A DNA stretch of 64,000 nucleotides. Source: Poseidonocella sp. HB161398. Lineage in GTDB: Bacteria; Pseudomonadota; Alphaproteobacteria; Rhodobacterales; Rhodobacteraceae. This document shows, piece by piece, positions 52,256 to 60,402 of this stretch (positions are counted from its first letter, which is position 1; each line of letters begins with the position of its first letter). The position numbers were made by a program, and so were the translations under genes. The stretch covers positions 62,001-126,000 of the forward strand of contig NZ_VATA01000015.1 in assembly GCF_005870025.1 (NCBI RefSeq), in the 5' to 3' direction. The notes below the pieces were generated by a model. That model had not been told where the DNA came from, ran no database searches, and saw only the letters and a list, made by a program, of their open reading frames with translations.

Positions 52256-53579
52256 TGGCGCCCCCCCTGATCTCCGCCCGCCCGGCGCGCCGCGCAGCCG
52301 CCAGGCGCATCTGAAGGACGGGCTCCTCCTCCATGCCGAGAGCGCGGCGCTCTACGCGCTCGATCCCGGCGAGGCGGCGGCGCTCGACGCGCTTCTCGGC
52401 CGGGACGAGGCCGCGCTGGCCCGGCGGCTCGGCGCGCTCGGGCTGGACCTGGCCCCGTCCCCCGCCGCACCTGATGCGGCGGCTCCGCCTCCGCCACGGG
52501 CGCTGGCCCTGACCGTCTCGCAGAGCTGCAACATGGCCTGCGGCTACTGCTATGCCTCGGGCGGCGCCTTCGGGGGCGCGGCGCGGCTGATGCCCGAGGC
52601 CGTCGCGATCGCCGCGGTCGACCGGCTGATCGCCGACACGGCCCCGGGCGGCGCCGTGCAGATCGCCTTCATGGGCGGCGAGCCCTGGCTGGCGCGCGAC
52701 CTGATCCGCGCCACGGTCGCCCATGCCCGCCGCCGCGGCGGCGCGCGGGCGGTGAAGACCGGCTTCGCGATGACCACCAATGCCACGCTGCTGCGCGCCG
52801 AGGACGCCGCCTTCCTCGCCGAGCAGGGCTTCGCCGTGACCGTCAGCCTCGACGGCGACCGCGAGACCAATGACCGGCTGCGGCCGATGGCGGGCGGGGC
52901 GGGCAGCTTCGACCGGGTTGCCCGGCGGCTGGCGCCGCTCCTGGCCGAGGCCGGCCGCCTGACCCTTTCCGCCCGGGTCACGGTGACGCCGGACAACCTC
53001 GACATCCCGCGCACCGTCGCCGCGCTTGCGGATCTCGGCTTCGCCTCGGTCGGGATCTCGCCGATGCTCGCCTCGCCGACCGGGCGCGGCGCGCTGGCCG
53101 GGGACGATTTCCCGCGGCTCCTCGCGGCCATGACCGAGGCCGGCGAGGACTGGATGGCCGCGACGCTCGCCGGGCGGCCGCATGCCTTCGCCAATCTCGC
53201 CACCGCGCTCGGCGAGCTCCATCGCGGCCGCCCGCGCAGCCAGTCCTGCGGCGCGGTGCGCGACTATCTCGCCGTCGATGCCGAGGGCCGCTACGCCGCC
53301 TGCCACCGCTTCGTCAACGATCCGCTGGGCCAGATGGGCGATCTCGCCGCCGGGCCGGACCCGGCCGCCCGCGCGCGCTTCCTGGCGGAACGCCAGGTCG
53401 AGGCGCAGCCGGATTGCGCCGGCTGCTGGGCGCGGCGGCTCTGCGGCGGCGGCTGCCATCACGAGGTGCTCCATGCCGGGCGGCCGGGCTGCGACTATGT
53501 CCGCGGCTGGCTCGACTACGCGATCGGCGCCTATGGGCGGCTGATGGCGGCGCGGCCCGGCTGGTTCGGCGATGGCTGA
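52248..53579 (+). CDS. Radical SAM / SPASM maturase with PqqD-like N-terminal domain
   Basis: A 443-aa protein. The radical SAM cluster motif is CNMACGYC (Cys94, Cys98, Cys101), followed by FMGGEP. The SPASM region has Cys334, 352, 390, 393, 399, 403 and 415 (CAGCWARRLCGGGCHHE), enough for two auxiliary Fe-S clusters. Residues about 20-66 (HLKDGLLLHAESAALYALDPGEAAALDALL) look like a PqqD/RRE peptide-binding fold. Such enzymes modify peptide or protein side chains; QhpD, which forms thioether cross-links in the CTQ subunit of quinohemoprotein amine dehydrogenase, is the nearest functional model. It overlaps its neighbours by 8 nt on both sides. The target is probably the preceding product. Confidence 0.8.
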   Translation: MADGAPPDLRPPGAPRSRQAHLKDGLLLHAESAALYALDPGEAAALDALLGRDEAALARRLGALGLDLAPSPAAPDAAAPPPPRALALTVSQSCNMACGYCYASGGAFGGAARLMPEAVAIAAVDRLIADTAPGGAVQIAFMGGEPWLARDLIRATVAHARRRGGARAVKTGFAMTTNATLLRAEDAAFLAEQGFAVTVSLDGDRETNDRLRPMAGGAGSFDRVARRLAPLLAEAGRLTLSARVTVTPDNLDIPRTVAALADLGFASVGISPMLASPTGRGALAGDDFPRLLAAMTEAGEDWMAATLAGRPHAFANLATALGELHRGRPRSQSCGAVRDYLAVDAEGRYAACHRFVNDPLGQMGDLAAGPDPAARARFLAERQVEAQPDCAGCWARRLCGGGCHHEVLHAGRPGCDYVRGWLDYAIGAYGRLMAARPGWFGDG

Positions 53580-54888
53580 CATCCTGGTCGCAGGCGCCGG
53601 ACCCGCGGGCAGCCTTGCCGCGCTGCTCCTCGCCCGCCAGGGGGCGCGGGTGGTCCTCGCCGATCCCGGCCGCCCGGTCGCGCCCCGCTGCGAGAGCCTC
53701 GCGCCCGCGGCCCGCGCGCTGATGGCCGGGCTCGGGCTCGAACCGGTGCTCGCCGCGGCCCGCCTGGGACAGCCCGCCGCCATGGCGCTCTCCTGGCGCG
53801 CCGTGCCCGAGCATCGCCGTTTCGGCGCAGAGGCCCCCTGGCTGCTCTCCCGCCCGCTCCTCCATGCCGGGCTCCGTGCTGCCGCGCTTGCCGCCGGCGC
53901 CGTGGCACTCGAGACGCGGATCACGCGGCTGGAGACCGGACGGGCCCGGACCGCGGATGGCGGCATGCTGGAGCCCGCGGTGATCCTCGATGCCCGCGGC
54001 CGCGCGGCGGGCGGGCTGCGCCCCCTCGCCCCGGCCCGCGCCGCCCTGCCCTTTGCCGGTTCCGCCCCGGAGGGCGCGGCGTCGATGGGGATCGCCGCGC
54101 TGGAGGATGGCTGGATCTGGTGGGCCGAAGCCCGCGGGCAGCGCCAGGGCATCCGCGTCGCCGCCCCCGCCACGCTATCTGGCATGGATGGGACGGCGCG
54201 GCAGGACTGGCTGCAGGCCGCCCATGCGCCGGGCCTGCCGGACCTCTCCGCTTGCTCCGCCGGACGGCCGGTTCCGGCCGGGCTGGCGGCGGCGCCCGAG
54301 ACGCAGCCGGCGCCCGGCGTGATCCGCCTCGGCGATGCGGCGCTGGCGCGCGATCCGGTCGCCGCCCAGGGGCTGCTGCACGCGCTGCGCAGCGCCAGCC
54401 AGGCGGCCGCGGCGGCGGCAACGCTGCTCTGGCATCCCGGCGAGGCCGGCGCGGCCGAGGCCTTCCTGCGGCTCCGCCACCAGGCCGATTGCGAGGCGGC
54501 CATCGCCGCGACCGCCGCGGCGCAGGCGGGACAGGCGCGCCATGCGACGCCGTTCTGGCGCGGCACCGCCCCCGCCCCGGAAGCCCCGGCGGCGCCTCCG
54601 CGGGACGCGGCCCTGCGGCTGGCCGCCCGGCCCGCCCGGGTGCCGCTTCTGGCAGAGGGGCATATCCGCTGGACCCGGGGACTGGAGCTCGACGCCACCG
54701 GCCAGCCGCTGGCGCGGGTCGGACCCTATCCGGCCGCGGCGCTGCTGGCCGCGCTCGCCGCGCCCGGCACGGCGCCGGAGCTTGCCGCGCGGCTGGCAAG
54801 GCTCGGCCCCGCCACGGCGGCCGGGCCGGTCATCGCGGAACTCCTGCGGATCGGCGCGCTGGTGCCGGGCGCGGTCACGCCCGCTTGA
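53572..54888 (+). CDS. FAD-dependent monooxygenase of LodB/QhpG type
   Basis: A 438-aa flavoprotein with an N-terminal Rossmann fingerprint AGAGPAGSLAALLLARQG (GAGPAG at 8-13), a middle substrate-binding part, and GDAALARDPVAAQGLLHALRS (about 258-278), the second FAD motif of the halogenase/hydroxylase-like family. LodB and QhpG in that family hydroxylate the precursor Trp during CTQ formation. About 75 C-terminal residues (GPYPAAALLAALAAPGT...VIAELLRIGALVPG) form an Ala-rich helical tail I do not recognise. It is the last gene of the operon; its final 14 bases overlap the end of the converging cyclase-like gene. Confidence 0.72.
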   Translation: MADILVAGAGPAGSLAALLLARQGARVVLADPGRPVAPRCESLAPAARALMAGLGLEPVLAAARLGQPAAMALSWRAVPEHRRFGAEAPWLLSRPLLHAGLRAAALAAGAVALETRITRLETGRARTADGGMLEPAVILDARGRAAGGLRPLAPARAALPFAGSAPEGAASMGIAALEDGWIWWAEARGQRQGIRVAAPATLSGMDGTARQDWLQAAHAPGLPDLSACSAGRPVPAGLAAAPETQPAPGVIRLGDAALARDPVAAQGLLHALRSASQAAAAAATLLWHPGEAGAAEAFLRLRHQADCEAAIAATAAAQAGQARHATPFWRGTAPAPEAPAAPPRDAALRLAARPARVPLLAEGHIRWTRGLELDATGQPLARVGPYPAAALLAALAAPGTAPELAARLARLGPATAAGPVIAELLRIGALVPGAVTPA

Positions 54889-57800
54889 GCCCGTCCGCCT
54901 CGCCCGCCAGCAGCCGCTGCATCCGCCGCACGTCCCACCCGTCATCGAGCGAGACCATCGCCGCCGCGCAGGCCTCGAGGCAGGCCCGCGCCTCCGCACC
55001 CGGCGCCGCCTCGGCCATGTCGCAGGCGATGCGCAGGGCGATCGTCGCCGCCCCCATCTCCCGCGCCTGGGCCAGCGCGGCACGGCGCAGCGCCGCCGCC
55101 TCCTCCACCCGGCCCCGCGCCGCCGCCAGGCAGGCTTCGAGCCGCGAGGTCTCGGCCTCGTACCAGGTCTCGCCGGTGCTCTTCTCGAGGCTGCGGGCCT
55201 CCTCGAGCAGCCGCTCCGCCTCGGCGGTCTCTCCGGCGCGCAGGTGGATCCAGGCCACGAACCCGGCGGAAAGCGCCCCGTAATTCAGCGGGTTGTACTC
55301 GCGGAACGCCACCATCAGCTCGCGCGCGCGGGCGGCCTCGGCGGGGGTGGGCGGTGCCTCGCGGCCGATCAGCCGCGCGCAGCGGCCGAAGAAGTTCCCC
55401 GCCCCGCGCGCCACCTTGATGTCGTAGCGCTCTGCCACCGAGAGCGCCTGGTCCGCCCCGGCCAGAAGCTCCGCATCATCGACCGCCATCGCCGCCAGCA
55501 TCGACTGGAAGGCCAGCGCCATTCCCAGCGAATGGCCGTGGCGGATGCGCTCGGCATGGGACACGGCGAAGCTGCTGCTTTCCCGCCCGCGCTGCAGATC
55601 GCCGCTCAGCCAGCGGGTGAAGGACAGGAAGACCGCGCAGATCTCGGCATTGTCGTAGCCATGGGTGAAGGCGAAGTTCAGGTCGGTCGCCATGTCATAG
55701 GCGGCGAAGGCGGCGGAAAGCTCGCGCTCGGCATCGGCGAAACGACCGGTATGGAGCGCGACGCTGCCCAGCCCGCGGCGGCCGATCATCGCATAGGTGC
55801 GGTTGCCGCGGGCCTCGGCGGTCTCGGCCAGCTGCTGCGCCCAGACCTTGGCCCCGGCATAGTCCGCAGCCACCAGCGCGTTGGAGTAGATGCCGTTGAG
55901 CGCCAGCAGTTCCGCCTCGCCGTCGCCGAGATCGCGGGCCAGGGCCAGCATCTCGCGCGAGAGCCGGCCGACCTCCGGGTCGCCGATGCTGAAACGGCCG
56001 CGCTTGACCACGGCGAGCCCCGAGGCGGCGCGCATCCGCAGCCGCTTGGTCGCCTCGCTGTCCCCGAGATTGCCGAGCGCCTCCAGCGCCTGGTCGAAAT
56101 AGTGGTTCGCCTCGACCAGCGCGGAGCCCGCCAGGAACTGCTCGGCCGCCGCCAGCGCCAGGGGCGCGGCCTCGGCCATCAGCCCGGCGGCCAGCGCATG
56201 GGTGGCCAGCATGTCGGGATGGCGCGCCGCCATGTCCGCGGAGAGCCCGCGCAGGATGTCGAGCGCCGCCGCATGCAGCGACCGGCGCTGCAGGCCGACC
56301 AGCCGTTCGTAGACCACGTCGCGGTAGAGATGGTGGTGGAAGCGGTAGCTGCCCCCGGCCCCCTCCTCGGCGACGAGGCCCGAGGCCATCAGCTCGGCCA
56401 GCCCCTGGTCCAGCTCCTCGGCGGAGATCCCCGCGACCCCGGCCAGCATCTCCTGGTCGGCGGGCATGTCGAAGACTGCGAGCGCCGCGGCAACGGGCCG
56501 GCCGCCGCCGAGCTGGTCGAGCCGCTCGCCGACGCTTTCGTAGAGGGTCCGGGGCACCGCCACGTCGCGGGCGATCGAGCCGATCCGGTCGCCCTCCATC
56601 GCCCGTGCGAGGCTTTCGAGCATCAGCGGATTGCCCTCGGCCAGGGTCAGCATCCGCTGGGTCACCGCCTCGGGCAGCGGGTTGCCGCCCAGCGTGCGGC
56701 GGAAGAGCTCGGCCGCGTCCCTGGGCCCCAGCCCCGCCAGCGCCAGCCGCCCGGCGCCCGGCTGCCCCTGCCAGAGCGGCTCGGCGCGGTTGCGGGAACT
56801 GGCAAGCAGCATCACCGGACGGCCGGCGGCGCGGCGGGCGATCTCCTCCAGCAGGTCGCGGGTGGTGGCGTCGCACCAATGCGCGTCCTCCAGCACCAGA
56901 AGCACCGGCCGCCCGTCGCGGCTGCCGACGAACCAGTCGGCCAGCAGCGCGATCAGCCCGGCGCGCGCCTCGCGGGTCTTCGGTCCCGGCGACTGGGCGC
57001 GCGGCGCCAGGCCGATCAGCTCGGCGACCAGACCGACCTCCTCGGGGCTGCAGCCCTCGAGCGCATGGGCCAGCGCGTCGCGCCGCGCCCCGGCCGTGCC
57101 CGCCGCCTCGCCGCCGACCAGCTGTTCGAAGAAGCCGGTCACCGGGGCGAAGGCGCTGTTCTGGGTCAGCGAGGAACAGGAGAGCCAGCGCAGCTCGGCC
57201 TCCTCTTCGCCGATCTGCCCCGCCGCGGTGCGCAGGAGCGTGGTCTTGCCGAGCCCGGCCTCGCCGGTGACGACGACCATGGCGGGTTCCGCCGCGCAGG
57301 CCCCCTGCCAATGGCCGATCAGCGCCTTGACCTCGCCGCCGCGCCCGAGCGCCCGGCCGCCCGCCCCGCCGGCCGCCTGGCCGCGCGCCCGCCCGAGCAC
57401 CCGGTAGATCTGCCCGGCCTCCTCGAAGCCCGGCAGCTCCAGCCCGGTGGCATCCTCGAACTCGAACTGCCCGCCGCCCTGCGCCCGCGTCGCGGCATCG
57501 GCCATGACGCCGCCCGGAGGGCTGACCGACTGCAGCCGCGCCGAGCGGTGCATGACCTTGCCGACCATGTGCAGCCGCTCGTTGCCGTTATGCTCCTCGG
57601 GGCGGCCGATCACCGCCTCGCCGGTGGCGATGCCGACACGGAAGCCGGGCTTGATCCGCTGTCCCGAGGGCAGCGCCACCTCTCGCGCGGCAAGCGCCTC
57701 CTGCAGTGCCAGCGCGGCGCCGAGCCCGCGCTCGGCATCGCCCAGCCGGGTGCGCGGATAGCCGAAGAGCATGATCGCCCCGTCGCCATGGAGCGAGGCG

Positions 57801-58171
57801 AGATAGCCGCCGAAGCGCCGCGCCACCCCGCCCGCGGCGAGGTAGAAGGACTGGAAAAGCGCATGCAGGTCGTCGGGCGAGAGCGTCTCGGTGAGCCGGG
57901 TGGAGCCGATCATGTCGGCGAAGATCACCGTCAGCCGCCGCATCTCCAGCCCGTCGGGCAGGCTTTCGGGCGCCACGGTCAAGGTGCCGCGCAGCGCGTC
58001 GATGGCCGCGAGCAGCCGCTTGCGCTGGCCCAGCGTCAGGCCGAGCTCGCGCAGGTCGGCATCGCCCAGCGTCCAGAACAGCTCCTCGTCGATATGCTCG
58101 GCACGGAAGCTGTCCTCGAACGCGGCAAGGCCTGCGCGATCAAGGACGCTGCGCATGGACGGACGCGTCAT
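54875..58171 (-). CDS. SAM-domain / class III cyclase-like / AAA ATPase regulator with altered cyclase residues
   Basis: A 1098-aa cytoplasmic protein. Order: SAM-like domain (about 15-60), class III nucleotide cyclase domain (about 76-255), NTPase with Walker A GEAGLGKTT (303-311) and Walker B VLLVLEDAHW near 395, then TPR-like helices to the end. Both cyclase metal aspartates are present (Asp86, Asp130) and the transition-state Arg212. However the base-selecting Lys is Ser126 (GGYLASLHGDG) and the conserved Asn is His208 (GKVMHRSARL). So it may bind but not cyclise ATP, or have a changed substrate. ATG 58171 follows AGGGAAAG. It converges on the LodA-like operon. Confidence 0.82.
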   Translation of the reverse strand: MTRPSMRSVLDRAGLAAFEDSFRAEHIDEELFWTLGDADLRELGLTLGQRKRLLAAIDALRGTLTVAPESLPDGLEMRRLTVIFADMIGSTRLTETLSPDDLHALFQSFYLAAGGVARRFGGYLASLHGDGAIMLFGYPRTRLGDAERGLGAALALQEALAAREVALPSGQRIKPGFRVGIATGEAVIGRPEEHNGNERLHMVGKVMHRSARLQSVSPPGGVMADAATRAQGGGQFEFEDATGLELPGFEEAGQIYRVLGRARGQAAGGAGGRALGRGGEVKALIGHWQGACAAEPAMVVVTGEAGLGKTTLLRTAAGQIGEEEAELRWLSCSSLTQNSAFAPVTGFFEQLVGGEAAGTAGARRDALAHALEGCSPEEVGLVAELIGLAPRAQSPGPKTREARAGLIALLADWFVGSRDGRPVLLVLEDAHWCDATTRDLLEEIARRAAGRPVMLLASSRNRAEPLWQGQPGAGRLALAGLGPRDAAELFRRTLGGNPLPEAVTQRMLTLAEGNPLMLESLARAMEGDRIGSIARDVAVPRTLYESVGERLDQLGGGRPVAAALAVFDMPADQEMLAGVAGISAEELDQGLAELMASGLVAEEGAGGSYRFHHHLYRDVVYERLVGLQRRSLHAAALDILRGLSADMAARHPDMLATHALAAGLMAEAAPLALAAAEQFLAGSALVEANHYFDQALEALGNLGDSEATKRLRMRAASGLAVVKRGRFSIGDPEVGRLSREMLALARDLGDGEAELLALNGIYSNALVAADYAGAKVWAQQLAETAEARGNRTYAMIGRRGLGSVALHTGRFADAERELSAAFAAYDMATDLNFAFTHGYDNAEICAVFLSFTRWLSGDLQRGRESSSFAVSHAERIRHGHSLGMALAFQSMLAAMAVDDAELLAGADQALSVAERYDIKVARGAGNFFGRCARLIGREAPPTPAEAARARELMVAFREYNPLNYGALSAGFVAWIHLRAGETAEAERLLEEARSLEKSTGETWYEAETSRLEACLAAARGRVEEAAALRRAALAQAREMGAATIALRIACDMAEAAPGAEARACLEACAAAMVSLDDGWDVRRMQRLLAGEADGLKRA

Positions 58172-58274
58172 CGCGGTTCTTTCCCTGTCAGTCTGATGGC
58201 GGCCGTGCCCTCGCTGCCGGGCTGGGCGGCGGCCGCTTGTTCCCCGCGCGGACCTTACCCCATGGGCAAGAGCC

Positions 58275-59711
58275 TTGTCCATATCGCGGGCTCCGCGCCG
58301 TCGCGCCCTGCGCCACGGCTGCCGGGCAAGGTGTCCCGGCCCCCGGCAGACACCCGCGCCCTGCGTCCGGGCGCCGGTCCGCCGCAGCAGCCGCCAGGAC
58401 CGGCGCAGGACGGTCCGGCGGCCGCGGGGTCCTCGGCGCGGCGCCCCGCCCTGGACGTCCTGCCCCGGGCCCCCGGCCGGAGAGCACGGGCACAGCAGTC
58501 CGGGCCCGTCCCCGCCGCGCGGATGGCCATCCGGACCGGCGCGGGCTCTGCCCCACCCCGCAGGCATCCCGGGACGGACATCCCCGACCAGCCCGGCGCC
58601 GCCTGCCACAGCGCCTGCGGCTGCGGCTGCGGCTGCGGCTGCGGCTGCGGCTGCGGCTGCGGCTGCGGCTGCGGAAAAGGGCGTCGACGCCGCGCCCTGC
58701 GTCAACCCGGCGCTGCGCACGCCGGATGGCCGCGACCTCCTCGTGCGCGATGTCTTCTCCACCGGGACGCTGCGCAGCCGGGCGCTCCGGGACCCGTTCA
58801 TTCGCGCGGCGCGCATATCCGAATTCAAGCCGGACGACCTGGTGGGGGACGCCTCCAGCATCGGCCGGGTGGCGCCAGAGGCGGGCCGGGCGGGCGTCAG
58901 CATCTCGCCCCGCAATTTCGAACAGCTGCCCGATCCCGTCCTCTTTCCGCAGGGCGTCCGCGAGACGCTCCGGCCCGGCGGGTTCCCCGGCATGGCAGTG
59001 CCCGACTGCCGCGCCTCCTTCGAACATTTCCGCATGCCACGCGGCTGGCGGACGGGCCGGGCGCCGATCACGGGACCCGCATCCAGCCCGCGGCCGAGAC
59101 CGTCTTCGACCATGAAGGACACGCGCGACGGCGTGGCCGGGCCGGGCTGCGACCTCGGCAAGGATCCGGCCTCGGGCTTTGCCGCGCGCCGCGACCTGGC
59201 GGAGCCCCGCGGGCGCTATCCCGGGCGCAGGACGGGCGGCATGCCCTGCCGGGACGCCCATTTCACCGTCGTCTTCCCCGAGGTCCTGCAATGCATGCCG
59301 CGCGACCTGCGGCATCGGGGGCTGATCGAGCTGGAGGTCCTCGAGGTCACGCCCGCCCGCGGGCTCGCGGTCTTCGTGCATCCGAGGGAGCCGGAGCCCC
59401 CCGTCGAGGAAAGCGGAGAGGCCTTCCACGCCCGCCGCGACGCGCTCCTGCGCAGCATTTCCGAACAGCGCGGCGCCGCCCTCCATGAGCCGCGGATCGA
59501 GGCAAGGCGCCTCAGGCGCGCAGCCCGGCCAATGCCACGGAGCGGTGGCCGGTTCCGGTCACCGGCCCGCGGCTCTCGACGGATCCCGCGTTCGGGCGTC
59601 GCGTTCCGGCACGGCCCCGAGGGCGGAGGCCGCAGCGGACGCGGCAACGCCGGACACGGTGCCATCGCAATTCGGCGAGATGGCCGAGGCGACATGGTTC
59701 CCGTCGCCTGA
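58275..59711 (+). CDS. Doubtful hypothetical protein with poly-alanine tract
   Basis: An open frame whose first ~110 residues are low-complexity (Arg, Pro, Ala) and whose only far-upstream start is TTG, so the true start is unknown. The hexamer repeat encodes about 20 alanines. After it come segments of ordinary composition: NPALRTPDGRDLLVRDVFS, ARISEFKPDDLVG and DAHFTVVFPEVLQCMPRDL, then a charged helical stretch with HARRDALLRSISEQRG. The last 60 residues are again Arg/Gly-rich. I do not recognise a family. It may be a real but diverged gene between about 58680 and 59510, or a remnant. Confidence 0.25.
   Translation: MSISRAPRRRALRHGCRARCPGPRQTPAPCVRAPVRRSSRQDRRRTVRRPRGPRRGAPPWTSCPGPPAGEHGHSSPGPSPPRGWPSGPARALPHPAGIPGRTSPTSPAPPATAPAAAAAAAAAAAAAAAAAAAEKGVDAAPCVNPALRTPDGRDLLVRDVFSTGTLRSRALRDPFIRAARISEFKPDDLVGDASSIGRVAPEAGRAGVSISPRNFEQLPDPVLFPQGVRETLRPGGFPGMAVPDCRASFEHFRMPRGWRTGRAPITGPASSPRPRPSSTMKDTRDGVAGPGCDLGKDPASGFAARRDLAEPRGRYPGRRTGGMPCRDAHFTVVFPEVLQCMPRDLRHRGLIELEVLEVTPARGLAVFVHPREPEPPVEESGEAFHARRDALLRSISEQRGAALHEPRIEARRLRRAARPMPRSGGRFRSPARGSRRIPRSGVAFRHGPEGGGRSGRGNAGHGAIAIRRDGRGDMVPVA
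58615..58674. repeat. Tandem hexanucleotide repeat, ten copies of CTGCGG
   Basis: Ten uninterrupted copies of CTGCGG run from 58615 to 58674, ending at GAAAAGG-type unique sequence. Unit loss or gain changes length by six bases, so it would not shift frame in any overlapping gene. In the three plus frames it reads poly Leu-Arg, Cys-Gly or Ala-Ala. It lies about 440 bp upstream of the start of the cyclase-like gene, so it could also affect that promoter region. Confidence 0.9.
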
Positions 59712-60322
59712 TCGAGAGACCTCCGCAGCCGCAGGTCCTGCCGGCAAGGCACCGCGCTCCTGACGGGTCTCATCGAAGAGGGCGCGGCCGATGCCCTGGA
59801 CCGGCGGGCGGTCTGCCACACCGACCTGCGGCGGGCCAGCCGCGCTGGTCTCGACGGGGCCCGCCTCCGGCGGTCGCGCCTCGGCCGAGGCCCGGACACG
59901 GAGCCCGCAGCGCCGGGCCGCGGGCGGCCGGCCGCATGACGCATGACGGACAGCGTCACAGGGCAGGCATCCCCGCCAAGCGACAGGCATGTGATGCGAA
60001 AGAGGCGCATCATCAGAGGCAATCATGGCGGCGGACGGGGTCCGCCGCAGCCTGCGGCCACGGCCCGGGACCGCCGTCCGGTCTTTCCTGGGCGGCTTCG
60101 GCTCCGGCAAGCATGCCGCGCAAGCGCCCGGGCGGTCCTGACGGGACCCCTCATGGCCGCCGGGACAAGCGCGGCCACGTCAAGTCGGCATCTGGCAGCC
60201 ATGCGCTCTGCCCGGCCCTTCCGGAGGGCCGCCGGTCCCGTCGGCGGCGCAAGGGTCTCGGTCCATACCCTTTGACGCAGGAGCGCGGCGGCTTTCCCCC
60301 TGACACGGCAGCCGCGGAGCCG

Positions 60323-60336
60323 TTAACCATGGTTAA
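60323..60336. promoter_or_regulatory. Palindrome TTAACCATGGTTAA upstream of the AtoE-type gene
   Basis: A perfect 14-bp palindrome 66 bp before the GTG start. It can be read as two inverted, overlapping TTAACCAT half-sites, a motif like the CtrA half-site of alphaproteobacteria. The full CtrA box TTAA-N7-TTAA has one more spacer base, so the match is imperfect. A generic operator is equally possible. Confidence 0.4.
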
Positions 60337-60402
60337 GAGCCGGCGGGAGGGGGCGGAGGCGCCGTTCCGCCCGGTGCCACCCGCAGAGGAGACCCCGTCG
60401 CC

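Larger units (their letters stand above)
58172..60402. other. 2.2-kb spacer with poor coding evidence
   Basis: Between the cyclase-like gene and the AtoE gene several frames stay open because the DNA is extremely GC-rich, but none gives a recognisable protein. The stretch 58690-59510 on the plus strand has the best coding look. A further plus-strand fragment in another frame (about 59763-59930, beginning LTGLIEEGAADALDRRAV) also looks protein-like, suggesting a decayed or frameshifted gene. A hexanucleotide repeat (58615-58674) and a 14-bp palindrome (60323-60336) lie inside. No RNA gene was seen. Confidence 0.4.

Noticed and set aside
47104-54888. Quinohemoprotein amine dehydrogenase (qhp/pea) operon
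   Set aside because: There is no heme CxxCH subunit, no small gamma subunit, no subtilisin-like protease and no QhpF exporter. The large proteins resemble LodA instead.
58615-58674. CRISPR array
   Set aside because: Direct hexamer tandem without spacers and without cas genes.
54335-59488. A 1717-codon plus-strand frame crossing the cyclase-like gene and the hexamer repeat
   Set aside because: Arg/Pro/Gln-rich mirror sequence over a gene with clear SAM, cyclase-like and NTPase motifs on the other strand.
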